Shown one piece after another: positions 9,201-17,148 of a DNA stretch of 46,331 bases; positions within the stretch are counted from its first letter, which is position 1, and each line of letters starts with the position of its first letter. Source of the stretch: Streptomyces cupreus. GTDB taxonomy: Bacteria > Actinomycetota > Actinomycetes > Streptomycetales > Streptomycetaceae. The translations under genes and the position numbers were made by a program. The DNA lies in contig NZ_JACMSF010000064.1 of the NCBI RefSeq assembly GCF_014257025.1, positions 1-46,331 of the forward strand. Reading direction: 5' to 3'. The notes beneath the pieces are model-generated. The model had not been told where the DNA came from, made no database searches, and worked only from the letters and a program-made list of their open reading frames with translations.

Positions 9201-10074
9201 CCTTGCGGGTGTGCTCCCCGGACTGCTGGTCCACGGAGGCGTCCCACATCACGGGGGCTGGCATTGTGGCCCGCCGTCGCCCTGTCTCGGCGTCGGTGAA
9301 GGTGACCGACCCGTCCTCGTTCGCCTTGGCCTTCAGCCCCTTGGCCCTGACGGGCAGGGTGTAGGAGTAGGCGCCGGAGGGGCGCTGGTTGATCTCCACG
9401 AACTGCTCGAAACCGGTGCGGGTCGCTTCCACGATGACGTCGGCACCGGGAACGGCCTCGCGGTAGCGGGCCGTTGTCCCGTCCAGCTCCGGTGCGGGCA
9501 GGCCGCCCTTCCACTGGAGGGTCACGGCCTCCTCCCCGCTGCCGAGCGTCACCAGATCCCGCGGAGCGGCGTTCTGCGCGGCCGCCAGCGAGCGCGGGGC
9601 GGTGCCACCCTTGCCGGCCAGCCGCAGCCCGTTCGGGTGTTCCTTGGCCCTCACGGTCCCGTCGGCGGAGGTGGTCAGGGCGGCGTCGACCTTGTGCCAC
9701 TTACCGCCGCGCCACACGCGCTCCGGTCCTGGCGTCAGCTCGGTCGTCAGCGTCCCGTCAGGGTTGGCGACGGTGTAGGACGTGGCTGTCGTCTCGTCAG
9801 GTGCGACGACCTTCTTGCCCGTCTTCTTCGCTTCCAGAATCGCCCACGCCTTGGAGCCCTTGGCGTGCGCGGCAGCCCACGCCATGTCGTCCTGGAGGAT
9901 GTCCGCCTTCGTGGGCTGCGAGGCGGCGTCGCCGGCGGGTTCGGGAGCGGGTGCTGCGGAGGCTTGTGCGCCAGCCGCGATTCCCACCTCAGTGATGAGC
10001 AGTAGCGCGGCGGTTGCTGCGAGCAGGTTGCGTCGTCTGTGTCTTGGCGTCCTGCGATACGTGGATGAGTACAC
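6295..10074 (-). CDS. Giant secreted DNRLRE protein with C-terminal NucA/NucB-type nuclease
   Basis: This gene encodes 1259 residues. I chose the GTG at 10074, just before MYSSTYRRTPRHRRR, because a basic stretch and hydrophobic helix (LLAATAALLLITEVGIAAGA) then form a normal signal peptide ending ASA. An earlier start would bury it. Residues about 60-330 share the Streptomyces giant-toxin header (RVWRGGKWHKVDAAL, GADVIVEATRTGFEQFVEI). Residues 330-505 are a DNRLRE carbohydrate-binding-like module (SFIHWNTTPI, WTNQPTW). Residues 505-740 are Ig/fibronectin-like. The tail has RYRICYGAAANR followed by SCDEYSFNATYESAG at about 1139-1153, matching the DEW/DEYP motif of NucA/NucB deoxyribonucleases. 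The final ARFGSFASTFRLLDKDTYWVDI fits that fold's last strand. There are no RHS repeats. It probably acts as an extracellular DNase or toxin. Confidence 0.85.
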   Translation of the reverse strand: MYSSTYRRTPRHRRRNLLAATAALLLITEVGIAAGAQASAAPAPEPAGDAASQPTKADILQDDMAWAAAHAKGSKAWAILEAKKTGKKVVAPDETTATSYTVANPDGTLTTELTPGPERVWRGGKWHKVDAALTTSADGTVRAKEHPNGLRLAGKGGTAPRSLAAAQNAAPRDLVTLGSGEEAVTLQWKGGLPAPELDGTTARYREAVPGADVIVEATRTGFEQFVEINQRPSGAYSYTLPVRAKGLKAKANEDGSVTFTDAETGRRRATMPAPVMWDASVDQQSGEHTRKARVAMKVVNKGTGRIDLVVTPSTEFLSDPATRYPVTVDPSTSALASTFDTYVQRGETVDLSTDTELDFGNPGTTNADGTTRVARSFIHWNTTPIQDALIIDTNLALWNFHSGNTDCTAQSWTIWDTTAASTSSRWTNQPTWNQQYHSSTQTRGNPSCTGTQPDGWINADVDALVQTWASAQATRGFMGLRAATDDTRAWKRVNSGNNTANQPKLSVTYNYRPSDGSARQAGTPFKSYAGVWAVDTTTPTLRDTFTDADGDTVNGTFQVYDAATNTPITTPLGEGLLVSDFGEQGKPVSVVVPAGQLQDGKTYKFRTNAYDGTHYNLNWSPWTEFVVDTTAPGEPSPVTSSQYPEGGYGGGAGQAGTWTATTADDANRLQYRVDGEDPDPEAGVPGSGTWTTVNTTSTTTGTSASFTTTPTSDGAHHVDTRAVDRADNVGTTSEYGFIAGTAPAPRSHKVDITLNAPATTAADPADWNNPYPAFGWNGWNTVTSSGKTTVDAPPLLSPKKRVTKAGDVTLTMTPQKQRSPQAAKALKEYRKQQESQTDTTPFAASSYTGPVLDTSWCDPTKIDQKSFIRRTEACLLFTWGAEGTTPQGVYRQYWDVMWQVKLDPKSDTIKTFLQMYPLMPTVQEMWPSSPKAMAFNVITGCGSTGCTNGMGFDWETGRTPSWSSGLDQHIAQGTADFTWDGSVTNAAGLKDKDLSKVLTLLVGASFSTDTPNMVVTQDKVSSGPFEIRCDKVYGTGGCVVPSYSPGYSMNSKKFPAAAAHTWLIQNRLAPEYFGQTPVTPLHYMPNKTRNAAGAGGTGRSENSNRYRICYGAAANRMVYRNDTALHPELSSSNKDRRSCDEYSFNATYESAGMPTSEGGLNPKPVSDALQGRECVQTYEKKLPDGTYRLYDDERYAAPTWDETCGRSSMSLNVNSQSMARFGSFASTFRLLDKDTYWVDIDGFQDCDATADVIVCAQRP

Positions 10075-10670
10075 GAAGTGCCGTGTCCTTCCCCATAGCC
10101 CTGAATCGATCAGGTGTGCGATTCCGCACAAGATCAGGACTGTAGGCGGGAAGATCCATACCGATGAAGGCGATTTCCGGTCAGCATGTACACGCCAACC
10201 ATTTGCCGGACTCGGTACCCGCAAGTTCAAGCGCAGGGCGGGAACCAAACGTCACACACATCACAACGCCGGTGAGGCAACACAGCGGTGACTCAACCGC
10301 GTTGGGGCGGCAGCGGAGCCTGGCGCATGCGCGCCCTCGGGCACCCGATCCGGCGACGGACGGCACCGCCCCCACACGACCGGAGCGATCGTGCGGGGCA
10401 TCGGACCGTCCAGGCCCGACCGGGCGCCCGAGGGCGTGAGGGAATCCGCCCCCGCATCCCCGGACCACGGACACGATCCGTGCCGCCCGGCTGCGGCGCG
10501 AACGCGGTCGACCAGAACGCCCAACACCGTTCGGGGCGTTCGGCTGAGCACGGGTCCTGGTACCAGGACTCACTCCCGATCAGTCTCTAAGAACGGTCCG
10601 TGGAGTCGGCCAACGCCAGCCACCCGATGTCGCCGGTGGTGTCCGCCTGGCGCACGGCATGCTCTGGCGG
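10075..10670. promoter_or_regulatory. Intergenic region with two palindromes upstream of the giant nuclease gene
   Basis: No gene is supported here. Two symmetrical sites stand out. The first is TGTGCG-attc-CGCACA at 10115-10130, about 41 bp upstream of the GTG start of the giant nuclease gene, where an operator would lie. The second is a perfect 16-bp palindrome (GTCCTGGTACCAGGAC) at 10554-10569, nearer the end of the DUF6177 gene. An imperfect GAACGCCC/GGGGCGTTC hairpin lies at about 10515-10542. I could not assign a promoter with confidence. Confidence 0.4.
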
Positions 10671-12074
10671 CTACGCCTGCTGCTTGAGGTGTTGAGTGAG
10701 GCGCTGGAAGGTGGCCCAGGCATGCGGTTCGGTTCCATCGCCCAGGGGGTAATGGAAGGCTGGTTCGGCCGGAGGGCCGAGACGGGTGGGGGTGGGGCCG
10801 AGGGGCGGGCGCTCGGCGTGAGGCGGGCCTATGCGCCTCGCCTCGTCGTGGCCGAGCGTGAAGGACACCGGGATCGGTGGGGGTTCGAGTTGGGCGGGGA
10901 CGGTGAGGTCGCGGCGGGCGGTGCGGAGCGACGTGAGCAGGGTGACGAGACCGTGTTTCGCGTCGAGTTCGGCCGCGAGAGTCTCAATGGCTTGCAGGGG
11001 CGGTGTTTCGTTGCCGCCGTAGCCGAGCGCGAGGGTGATGTCTTCTTCGATGCCCGCCGTCGTGCGGAGCACGCGCATGGTGGCGAGAGCGGGCCGGTCG
11101 GGGTGGCCGATGGCGATCAGCCAGCTGGGGCGGGGTGCGCGGGCCCGGGCGAGGTCGGTCAACTGGCTGGTCGACCAGGGGAGGTTGACCGGTTCGGCGG
11201 TGCTCCAGCCGGCGGGCGGGGTGCCGGTCAGGTGTCGGAAGGCGGCCTCCAGGGCGCGGCCGAGGACGAGGTCCGCATCTGCGGGGTGTCGGGTGCGCAG
11301 CGTGAGGAGTAGTTGGCGTTCACCGGTCTGGGTGGCCGGTTTGAACGCCTCGGCCACGGAGGCGGTGCCGTCCTCGTCGCGTACGGGGGTGAAGGTGCCG
11401 TTCTTCCAGTGGAGTACGGCACCGGACAGGCCGTCGTAGTAGCCGTGTTCGGGGTCTTGGACGACCCAGCGGTTGGGCGCCCCGCGCAGGGCGGTGCGGG
11501 TGGGCAGGGTCAGGCGGGACGTGGGTGGCGTGACGATGTGCAGGGCTCGGTCGCTCTCGGCGGCCACGCGCAGGGCATCCGACAGCCAGCTGGTCATGGC
11601 GACCAGGGGGCGGTCCTGGATGACCACGGCCGTGGTGGCGGTGAGGACGTCCACGGCCGGGGCCGCCGTGGCGGGGACCGGAATCGCCGAGACGTCGGTC
11701 GTGAGGGGGACGACATCCGTCGTGGCGGCCTCCGGCGGCCAGACCGTGCCGCCCAGCACGGTCGCCAGCCGCCCGGCGAATGAGCCGGCCAGCCGTCCGG
11801 CCTCGGCCACGGCGGTGGAGGCGCGGGCCTCCGTCCACCACACCGGCCCTTCCTCGACCGCGTAACCCAGCAGACGGGCCGTCTCACCCGGGACCTGGAC
11901 CAGGATGGGCGCCTCCACCGAGACCAAGGGGCGGCCGTCGGGGGCGCAGAGCTGGACGACGGCGCCGTCTGCGGTGGTGTGCACGCCGAGGTCGGGGCCG
12001 CCGGCGTACAGGCCTGCCAGCAGGGTGGGCAGGTCCGGCATCTTGGGGGTGAGGGCGATGACGTCCTTGGTCAC
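10671..12074 (-). CDS. DUF6177 family protein, type VII secretion locus
   Basis: This gene encodes 467 residues. The GTG start at 12074 overlaps the eccC stop codon (GTGA). The protein matches the DUF6177 family found beside Streptomyces type VII genes: an N-terminal segment with DLGVHTTADGAVVQL and SVEAPILVQVPGE, a central VVIQDRPLVAMTSWLSDALR, RTALRGAPNRWVVQDPEHGYYDGLSGAVLHW, and a C-terminal ALGYGGNETPPLQAIETLAAEL before a proline-rich tail. There is no signal peptide or membrane segment, so it is cytoplasmic. The function is unknown. Translational coupling to eccC argues for a role in substrate selection or ATPase control, which is inference. It is the last gene of the operon. Confidence 0.85.
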   Translation of the reverse strand: MTKDVIALTPKMPDLPTLLAGLYAGGPDLGVHTTADGAVVQLCAPDGRPLVSVEAPILVQVPGETARLLGYAVEEGPVWWTEARASTAVAEAGRLAGSFAGRLATVLGGTVWPPEAATTDVVPLTTDVSAIPVPATAAPAVDVLTATTAVVIQDRPLVAMTSWLSDALRVAAESDRALHIVTPPTSRLTLPTRTALRGAPNRWVVQDPEHGYYDGLSGAVLHWKNGTFTPVRDEDGTASVAEAFKPATQTGERQLLLTLRTRHPADADLVLGRALEAAFRHLTGTPPAGWSTAEPVNLPWSTSQLTDLARARAPRPSWLIAIGHPDRPALATMRVLRTTAGIEEDITLALGYGGNETPPLQAIETLAAELDAKHGLVTLLTSLRTARRDLTVPAQLEPPPIPVSFTLGHDEARRIGPPHAERPPLGPTPTRLGPPAEPAFHYPLGDGTEPHAWATFQRLTQHLKQQA

Positions 12075-15000
12075 GGGCTCTCTTCGTCTGCTACGGCGGT
12101 CTGGATGAGCTGGTGGGGGCGGCCGCGGCGGACGAGCGTGCCCCGGCCGGGTGGCTGCTGGGAGGCGTACAGGCCGGGGAAGAGCTGGCCCTCGGTGCGC
12201 TCTCCCGTCATGACGAGGGCGGCGGTGCCGGTTTCGCGCAGGGCGGTCAGCAGCGGTTCGTACAGGGCGCGGGAGGTTCCGGCGGTGCGGCGGGCGATGA
12301 CGAAGTGCAGGCCGATGTCCCGGGCGGAGGAGAGGTACGGCAGGAAGGGCGCGAGCGGCTGCTGGCCGGCTGCGGTCAGGATGTCGTAGTCGTCGACCAG
12401 GATGACGATCCGCGGCCCGGTGAAGGCGGGCTCAGTGCTCAGCGGCGCGTCGGGGTCGGCCGTCTCCGGCAGGCGCTTTTCCAGTTCGGTGGCGATGCCG
12501 GTGGACAGGGCCGCGGCGAGCTTGGCGTTGTGGGCGTAGCCGCCGCGGTAGGGCTCGGGCACCGTGCCGCGCAGGCCGCGGCGTGGGTCGTAGACGCCGA
12601 AGACGAGTTCCTTGTCGCCGTATCGCTCGATGAGCTGGGTGGTGATCAGCTTCAGCAGGTTGGTCTTGCCGCATTCGTTGTCGCCGAGGATCAGCAGGTG
12701 CTGGTCGGTGTCGAACAGGTCGAGCAGGACCGGGGCGAGGGCGTCCTGGTCGACGCCGAGAGGGATCTTGGCCGGTTCGGCGGCCGGGGTGGGCAGCTTG
12801 GCGGCGGGAAGGCGGGTGGGCAGGACCCGGACGGGTGGGGCGAGTTCGCCATGCCAGGAGGCGCGGATGGTGCGGGCGGCGCCTTCGAGGGCCGGGCCCA
12901 GGTCGCCGGTGGCCGGGCGGTTGTCGATACGGGGCAGTGCGGCCTGCGCGAACAGTTTGCCGTCGGTGAGGGCTCGGCCGGGGTTGTCGGGGGTGAGCGT
13001 CTCGGACAGTTTGCGGTCGATGGAGGAGTCGGCGGGGTCGTTGAGGCGCAGCTCGATGCGGGTGCCGAACATCGACTGGGTGGCGATGCGGACATCGTTC
13101 CAGCGCAGCATGCCCGCGACGACATGGATGCCGTACCCGCCACCGCGCTTGAGCAGGTCGGCGACCGGGTCGTCGAGGTCGGCGAACTCGTCGCGCAGGG
13201 CGCCGAATCCGTCGACGAGCAGCACGACGTCGGTGGCGCCCAGCTCGGGCAGCCGTCCCTGTCCGCGCAGGTGGCGCAGCTGATCGGCGGAGTCGATGCC
13301 GTGTGTGCGGAACAGCTCCTCGCGCGCCGTCAGCATGGCGCGGACCTCGGCGACCGTGCGGGCGGCCCGCCCATGGTCGGCGCGCCCGGCGATGCCGCCG
13401 ACGTGCGGCAGGCCGGCCAGCGCGGTCAGACCGCCGCCGGCCAGGTCCAGGCCGTACACGGCGACGTCGTACGGCGTGTGGGTGAGGGCCAGGGACAGGG
13501 CGAGGGTGCGCAACAGGGTGGTCTTGCCGGACTGCGGGCCGCCGATCACGGCGATATGGCCACCGGCGACGGTGAGGTCCAGCAGCCAGGGCTGCTGCCA
13601 CTGCCGGGCCGGGTCGTCGAGGGTGCCGAGGGGGATGCGCATGGGGCCGCCCGTGTGCACGAGGCGCAGTCCGTCCCCGTCGGCCGCGAGCGGGCCCGCT
13701 GCCGCGTCCAGGGTCACGGCGGCGGGCAGCGGGGGCAGCCAGATCCGGCGTACCGGGGGTGCGGCGGTGGCGAGTTGGCCGACCATGACGGACAGGACGC
13801 TCGGCCCTGTCTCCCGTGGGGCGGTGACCGGCTCCTCTACGACCTCGGTGTGTTGCCGGGTGTACGCCGGATAAGGCCGGGCAAGCGGCTCGTCGCCCCG
13901 CTTGTGAACGGCCGGTCCGTGGTGGGCGCCCGAGACGTAACCGGCCTTGAAGCGCTCGTACGTTGACGTGTCGACCTTGAGGAACCCGAAGCCGGGCAGC
14001 GGCGGCAGGTGGAAGGCGTCGATGGTGTCCAGGACGGTGCGGGACTCGTCGGCGGAGAAGGTGCGCAGGCCGAGGCGGTACGACAGGTAGGTGTCCAGGC
14101 CCTTGAGTTTGCCGCCCTCGATGCGCTGGCTGGACAGCAGCAGGTGCACGCCGATGGAGCGGCCGATGCGGCCGATGGACAGGAACAGGTCGATGAAGTC
14201 CGGCTTGGCGGTGATGAGTTCGCCGAACTCGTCGATGACGACGAACAGGTGCGGGAGGGGCTCCAGGTCGGGGCGCTCGGTGGCGCGCAGGAGGGCGTAG
14301 TGGCCGATGTCGGCGACGTTCCCGGCGTCCTTCAGGACCTGCTGGCGGCGCTTGACCTCCCCGGCCAGGCTGGAGTGGACGCGCTCGACGAGGCCTGCCT
14401 GGTTCTCCAGGTTGGTGATCATCCCGGCCACGTGCGGGAGTTCGGCGAAGGGGGCGAAGGTGGCGCCGCCCTTGTAGTCGACCAGGACGAGGGCGAGGTC
14501 TTCGGGGGAGTGGGTGGCGGCGAGGGCGAGCACTAGGGTGCGCAGCAGTTCGCTCTTGCCGGAGCCGGTGGCGCCCACGCACAGCCCGTGCGGGCCCATG
14601 CCGAGCTGTGAGGACTCCTTCAGGTCCAGGAGCACCGGTTCGTGCCGTTCGGTCAGGCCGATGGGCACGCGCAGGAAGTCACGTTCCCCGCGCGGCGCCC
14701 ACAGCCTGTGGAGATCGAGGCGGGCCGGGTCCTCGATGCCGAGCAGTGCGGGGAAGTCGACGGGCCCGGACACCGGTGTGCCCTCGGCCGATGACTCCGC
14801 GGACAGCCGCAGCGGGGCCAGCATGCGGGCTATGCCCTCGGCACCAGGGGCGCTCACCTGGTCGACGGTGCCCTCCGCGGCGGCTGCCCGGCGCAGGTCG
14901 TCCACGACGATCCGGTCGCCGTCGACCGTGATGCGCACGTTCACCTGGTCGGGTTCGTGCACCTGCCGCTCCAGCAGGTGCAGCACGGTGACGCCCATGT

Positions 15001-16039
15001 CGGGCATGGCTACGGCCGAGTCCGGCAGCGGCAGTTCGGTGGCGTTGGTCCCGTGGGTGTCGCTGATGACGAGCATGCGGGACGTCAGACGCAGGGCATC
15101 GTGGTTACGGCCCGCCAGACCACGGCGCACCTCGGCCGCGTAGGCCGCGCGCCGGCGCAGGTCAGCGGCGCACAGGCGGGCCAGCTCGGCAAGGTCGTGG
15201 GCGATGCGCCGGGCGGCGACCGGGCCGTCGTACGTCTGTGAATCAAGGATGTGGGGCAGCCACTTGGCCCAGGCCCAGTCCGCTTCGTGAGGGCTGCCGA
15301 GGGCGAAGGCGACATCGTCCGGGGCATGCGTCACCGCGGCTTGCAGCAGCAGCGCCCGGGCGACTCGCAGGACGCCCTCCCGGTCGCCGACGATGCTGAC
15401 GTTCCCGGCCCGGTCCAGGGGCACGGTCAGCGGGAAGTCCGTGGCTGTGCCGAAGCGGTTCCGGAGGGCGCGGGCCTCGTTCAGCATGAAGGGGTCGGGG
15501 GGCGTGAGGACGCCCCCGGCGCTGTTGTTGGCGATCGTGAGTTCCTGCGCGGGGACATCACCCGTGCCGGCCCGCACCCGCAGGAAGTCGGCGTCCGTAC
15601 GGCGCCGTTCCCACAGCCGCGCGGGATCGCGGACGAGGTCGTACAGGGCCTCGGGCGGCGGGTTGAGCAGCCGGGACTGCTCACGCCGCTCCCGCTCGGC
15701 GTTGCCGAGTTCCTCGCGCAGCTCCTCCAGGTACTCCAGATAGCGTTCACGCTGCACGCGCCGGGTGCGCTGGGCCTTGCCGCGCTGGGAGAGGAACAGG
15801 GCGACGGCGCCGAGCAGCGCGACGACCAGGACGAGGGCGCCGATCGCGGCGAACTGGCTGTTGCGGATGACGGTCATGAGGACGACGGAGCTGACGATTC
15901 CGGCCATGGGCAGGAGTGCGGTGGCCGCGTTGCCGACCCGTCCCTCCGGCAGGTTGGGCGGTGCCTCGACGGTCCGGGACTCGGCGGGCGCGAGCGGTCG
16001 GGTGCTGCGGGCGGGCCGGTGGACCACGCGCTGCGTCAC
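12071..16039 (-). CDS. eccC: Type VII secretion FtsK/SpoIIIE ATPase EccC
   Basis: This gene encodes 1322 residues, the usual length for a fused EccCa-EccCb motor. Two transmembrane helices lie at about residues 40-90 (MAGIVSSVVLMTVI and AAIGALVLVVALLGAVALFL), placing it in the plasma membrane. Three FtsK-type ATPase domains follow. Domain 1 has Walker A GATGSGKSE at about 487 and Walker B HLFVVIDEFGEL near 596. Domain 2 has GGPQSGKTT near 832 and VVLLVDGFGAL near 938. Domain 3 has LGDNECGKTN near 1120 and IVILVDDYDIL near 1210. Domain 1, with intact DE, is the likely active motor; domains 2 and 3 have altered Walker B residues, as in other EccC proteins where they bind substrate. The GTG start overlaps the preceding stop (GTGA). 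Confidence 0.97.
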   Translation of the reverse strand: MTQRVVHRPARSTRPLAPAESRTVEAPPNLPEGRVGNAATALLPMAGIVSSVVLMTVIRNSQFAAIGALVLVVALLGAVALFLSQRGKAQRTRRVQRERYLEYLEELREELGNAERERREQSRLLNPPPEALYDLVRDPARLWERRRTDADFLRVRAGTGDVPAQELTIANNSAGGVLTPPDPFMLNEARALRNRFGTATDFPLTVPLDRAGNVSIVGDREGVLRVARALLLQAAVTHAPDDVAFALGSPHEADWAWAKWLPHILDSQTYDGPVAARRIAHDLAELARLCAADLRRRAAYAAEVRRGLAGRNHDALRLTSRMLVISDTHGTNATELPLPDSAVAMPDMGVTVLHLLERQVHEPDQVNVRITVDGDRIVVDDLRRAAAAEGTVDQVSAPGAEGIARMLAPLRLSAESSAEGTPVSGPVDFPALLGIEDPARLDLHRLWAPRGERDFLRVPIGLTERHEPVLLDLKESSQLGMGPHGLCVGATGSGKSELLRTLVLALAATHSPEDLALVLVDYKGGATFAPFAELPHVAGMITNLENQAGLVERVHSSLAGEVKRRQQVLKDAGNVADIGHYALLRATERPDLEPLPHLFVVIDEFGELITAKPDFIDLFLSIGRIGRSIGVHLLLSSQRIEGGKLKGLDTYLSYRLGLRTFSADESRTVLDTIDAFHLPPLPGFGFLKVDTSTYERFKAGYVSGAHHGPAVHKRGDEPLARPYPAYTRQHTEVVEEPVTAPRETGPSVLSVMVGQLATAAPPVRRIWLPPLPAAVTLDAAAGPLAADGDGLRLVHTGGPMRIPLGTLDDPARQWQQPWLLDLTVAGGHIAVIGGPQSGKTTLLRTLALSLALTHTPYDVAVYGLDLAGGGLTALAGLPHVGGIAGRADHGRAARTVAEVRAMLTAREELFRTHGIDSADQLRHLRGQGRLPELGATDVVLLVDGFGALRDEFADLDDPVADLLKRGGGYGIHVVAGMLRWNDVRIATQSMFGTRIELRLNDPADSSIDRKLSETLTPDNPGRALTDGKLFAQAALPRIDNRPATGDLGPALEGAARTIRASWHGELAPPVRVLPTRLPAAKLPTPAAEPAKIPLGVDQDALAPVLLDLFDTDQHLLILGDNECGKTNLLKLITTQLIERYGDKELVFGVYDPRRGLRGTVPEPYRGGYAHNAKLAAALSTGIATELEKRLPETADPDAPLSTEPAFTGPRIVILVDDYDILTAAGQQPLAPFLPYLSSARDIGLHFVIARRTAGTSRALYEPLLTALRETGTAALVMTGERTEGQLFPGLYASQQPPGRGTLVRRGRPHQLIQTAVADEESP

Positions 16040-17142
16040 CTGACCCTCACCGCCCGCTGCATCACCTCGGCCGCGAGACGGACGGCCGCGTCCTGGGTGC
16101 TCCGGCCCAGCATGGCGGTGTGGATGGGGCCTCCTTGGGCGAGGTGACGGTCGTAGGGCAGCGGGACGACGAGCACGCCCGGTTCGCGCAGGTGCGCCAC
16201 GGCGGTCTTCTCATCGAGGGTGACGTCAGGGGTGTTGGCGCTGAGCGCGACCACCGTGGTCGCCAGGGCGGAGTGCGGCAGCCGGGCCAGCCAGTCGAGC
16301 ACCTGCCGGGTGCCGTGGATCCCCTCGGCGGTCATCGGGGCGACGATCACCCGCGCGTGCGCGGTGTCCATCGCCGTACGTGCCACCTCGCCGGGCAGCG
16401 TCTCGCAGTCCACCACCGTCACTGCGAAGTACCGTCGCAGCGCGAGCGTCACGGTCCGGTAGGTGGGGACGTCCAGCGGGGCGCCCACCCGCCCCTGGCC
16501 CGCGGGCAGCAGCCAGCCGCCGTCGGTCACTGGCACCAAGTAGCCGGTGACATCGGTGAGTTGCATGGAGGGGGTGAGGATCCGGGCGAGGTCGGCGCAC
16601 GACCAGCGCACCGTGTCCGCGCCCATGCGCACCGGGAGCGTCCCGAGCGCCGCGTCGGCCTCCAGGGTGAGCACCGGGTCGTGCCGGTAGTGGTTGAAGG
16701 TGCGGCCGAGCAGCGCGGCGACCGTGGACTTGCCGACGCCGCCGCGGATCGAGGTGACGGCGATGACCCGGCCGGTGGTGACCGGCTGCTGCAACTCCTG
16801 GGCGAGGCGGGTCTGTTCGGTGACTTCCCGGGTGGCGGAGGCGGTGAGTCTGCGCAGCGATGACCCGGCGCGGCGCGCGACCGAGTCGCCGTGCTGCGGG
16901 CTGCCCAGGGCGAGGGCGAGCCGGGGGTCGACGGTGGGGAGGGACTCGGGGACCGGGACGGGGACACGCGGGTCAGGTGTCCGGCGGGGGGCCGGGGGTG
17001 AGGGTGAGGGCTGGGGCGGTTCGGGAGCGGCCTGGGCCGGCGACGGCGAGGGCGCGGCAGGGCCGACCGGGTCCGGGGCGCCGTCGGCCAGTTCCCGCAG
17101 CACGTCCCGCTGCCAGTCTCCGCCCTCTGCCATGTCCGCCAC
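16036..17142 (-). CDS. MinD/ParA-like ATPase of the type VII secretion locus
   Basis: This gene encodes 368 residues with a GTG start at 17142; an ATG nine bases further in is an alternative, and neither has a strong ribosome site. Residues 1-75 are proline-, serine- and acidic-rich, resembling the flexible head of EspI-type proteins. Residues 125-365 are a SIMIBI ATPase with a deviant Walker A RGGVGKST at 133-140, a LTLEADAALGTLPVRMG switch segment, TVVDCETLPGE as Walker B, and a final VVPLPYDRHLAQGG. The family includes MinD, ParA and EspI, the last of which regulates ESX-1 in mycobacteria in response to ATP level. Position between EccD and EccC supports a regulatory or positioning role, inferred. 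It overlaps eccC by 4 bp. Confidence 0.85.
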   Translation of the reverse strand: MADMAEGGDWQRDVLRELADGAPDPVGPAAPSPSPAQAAPEPPQPSPSPPAPRRTPDPRVPVPVPESLPTVDPRLALALGSPQHGDSVARRAGSSLRRLTASATREVTEQTRLAQELQQPVTTGRVIAVTSIRGGVGKSTVAALLGRTFNHYRHDPVLTLEADAALGTLPVRMGADTVRWSCADLARILTPSMQLTDVTGYLVPVTDGGWLLPAGQGRVGAPLDVPTYRTVTLALRRYFAVTVVDCETLPGEVARTAMDTAHARVIVAPMTAEGIHGTRQVLDWLARLPHSALATTVVALSANTPDVTLDEKTAVAHLREPGVLVVPLPYDRHLAQGGPIHTAMLGRSTQDAAVRLAAEVMQRAVRVR

Positions 17143-17148
17143 CGTGCC

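Noticed and set aside
12113..13966. 617-codon plus-strand frame opposite eccC
   Set aside because: It is antisense to the three ATPase domains of EccC and has no recognisable domain of its own.
12432..14582. 716-codon minus-strand frame inside eccC
   Set aside because: It overlaps eccC in another frame and is almost entirely Arg, Pro, Gly, Ala and His, which is typical of an out-of-frame reading.
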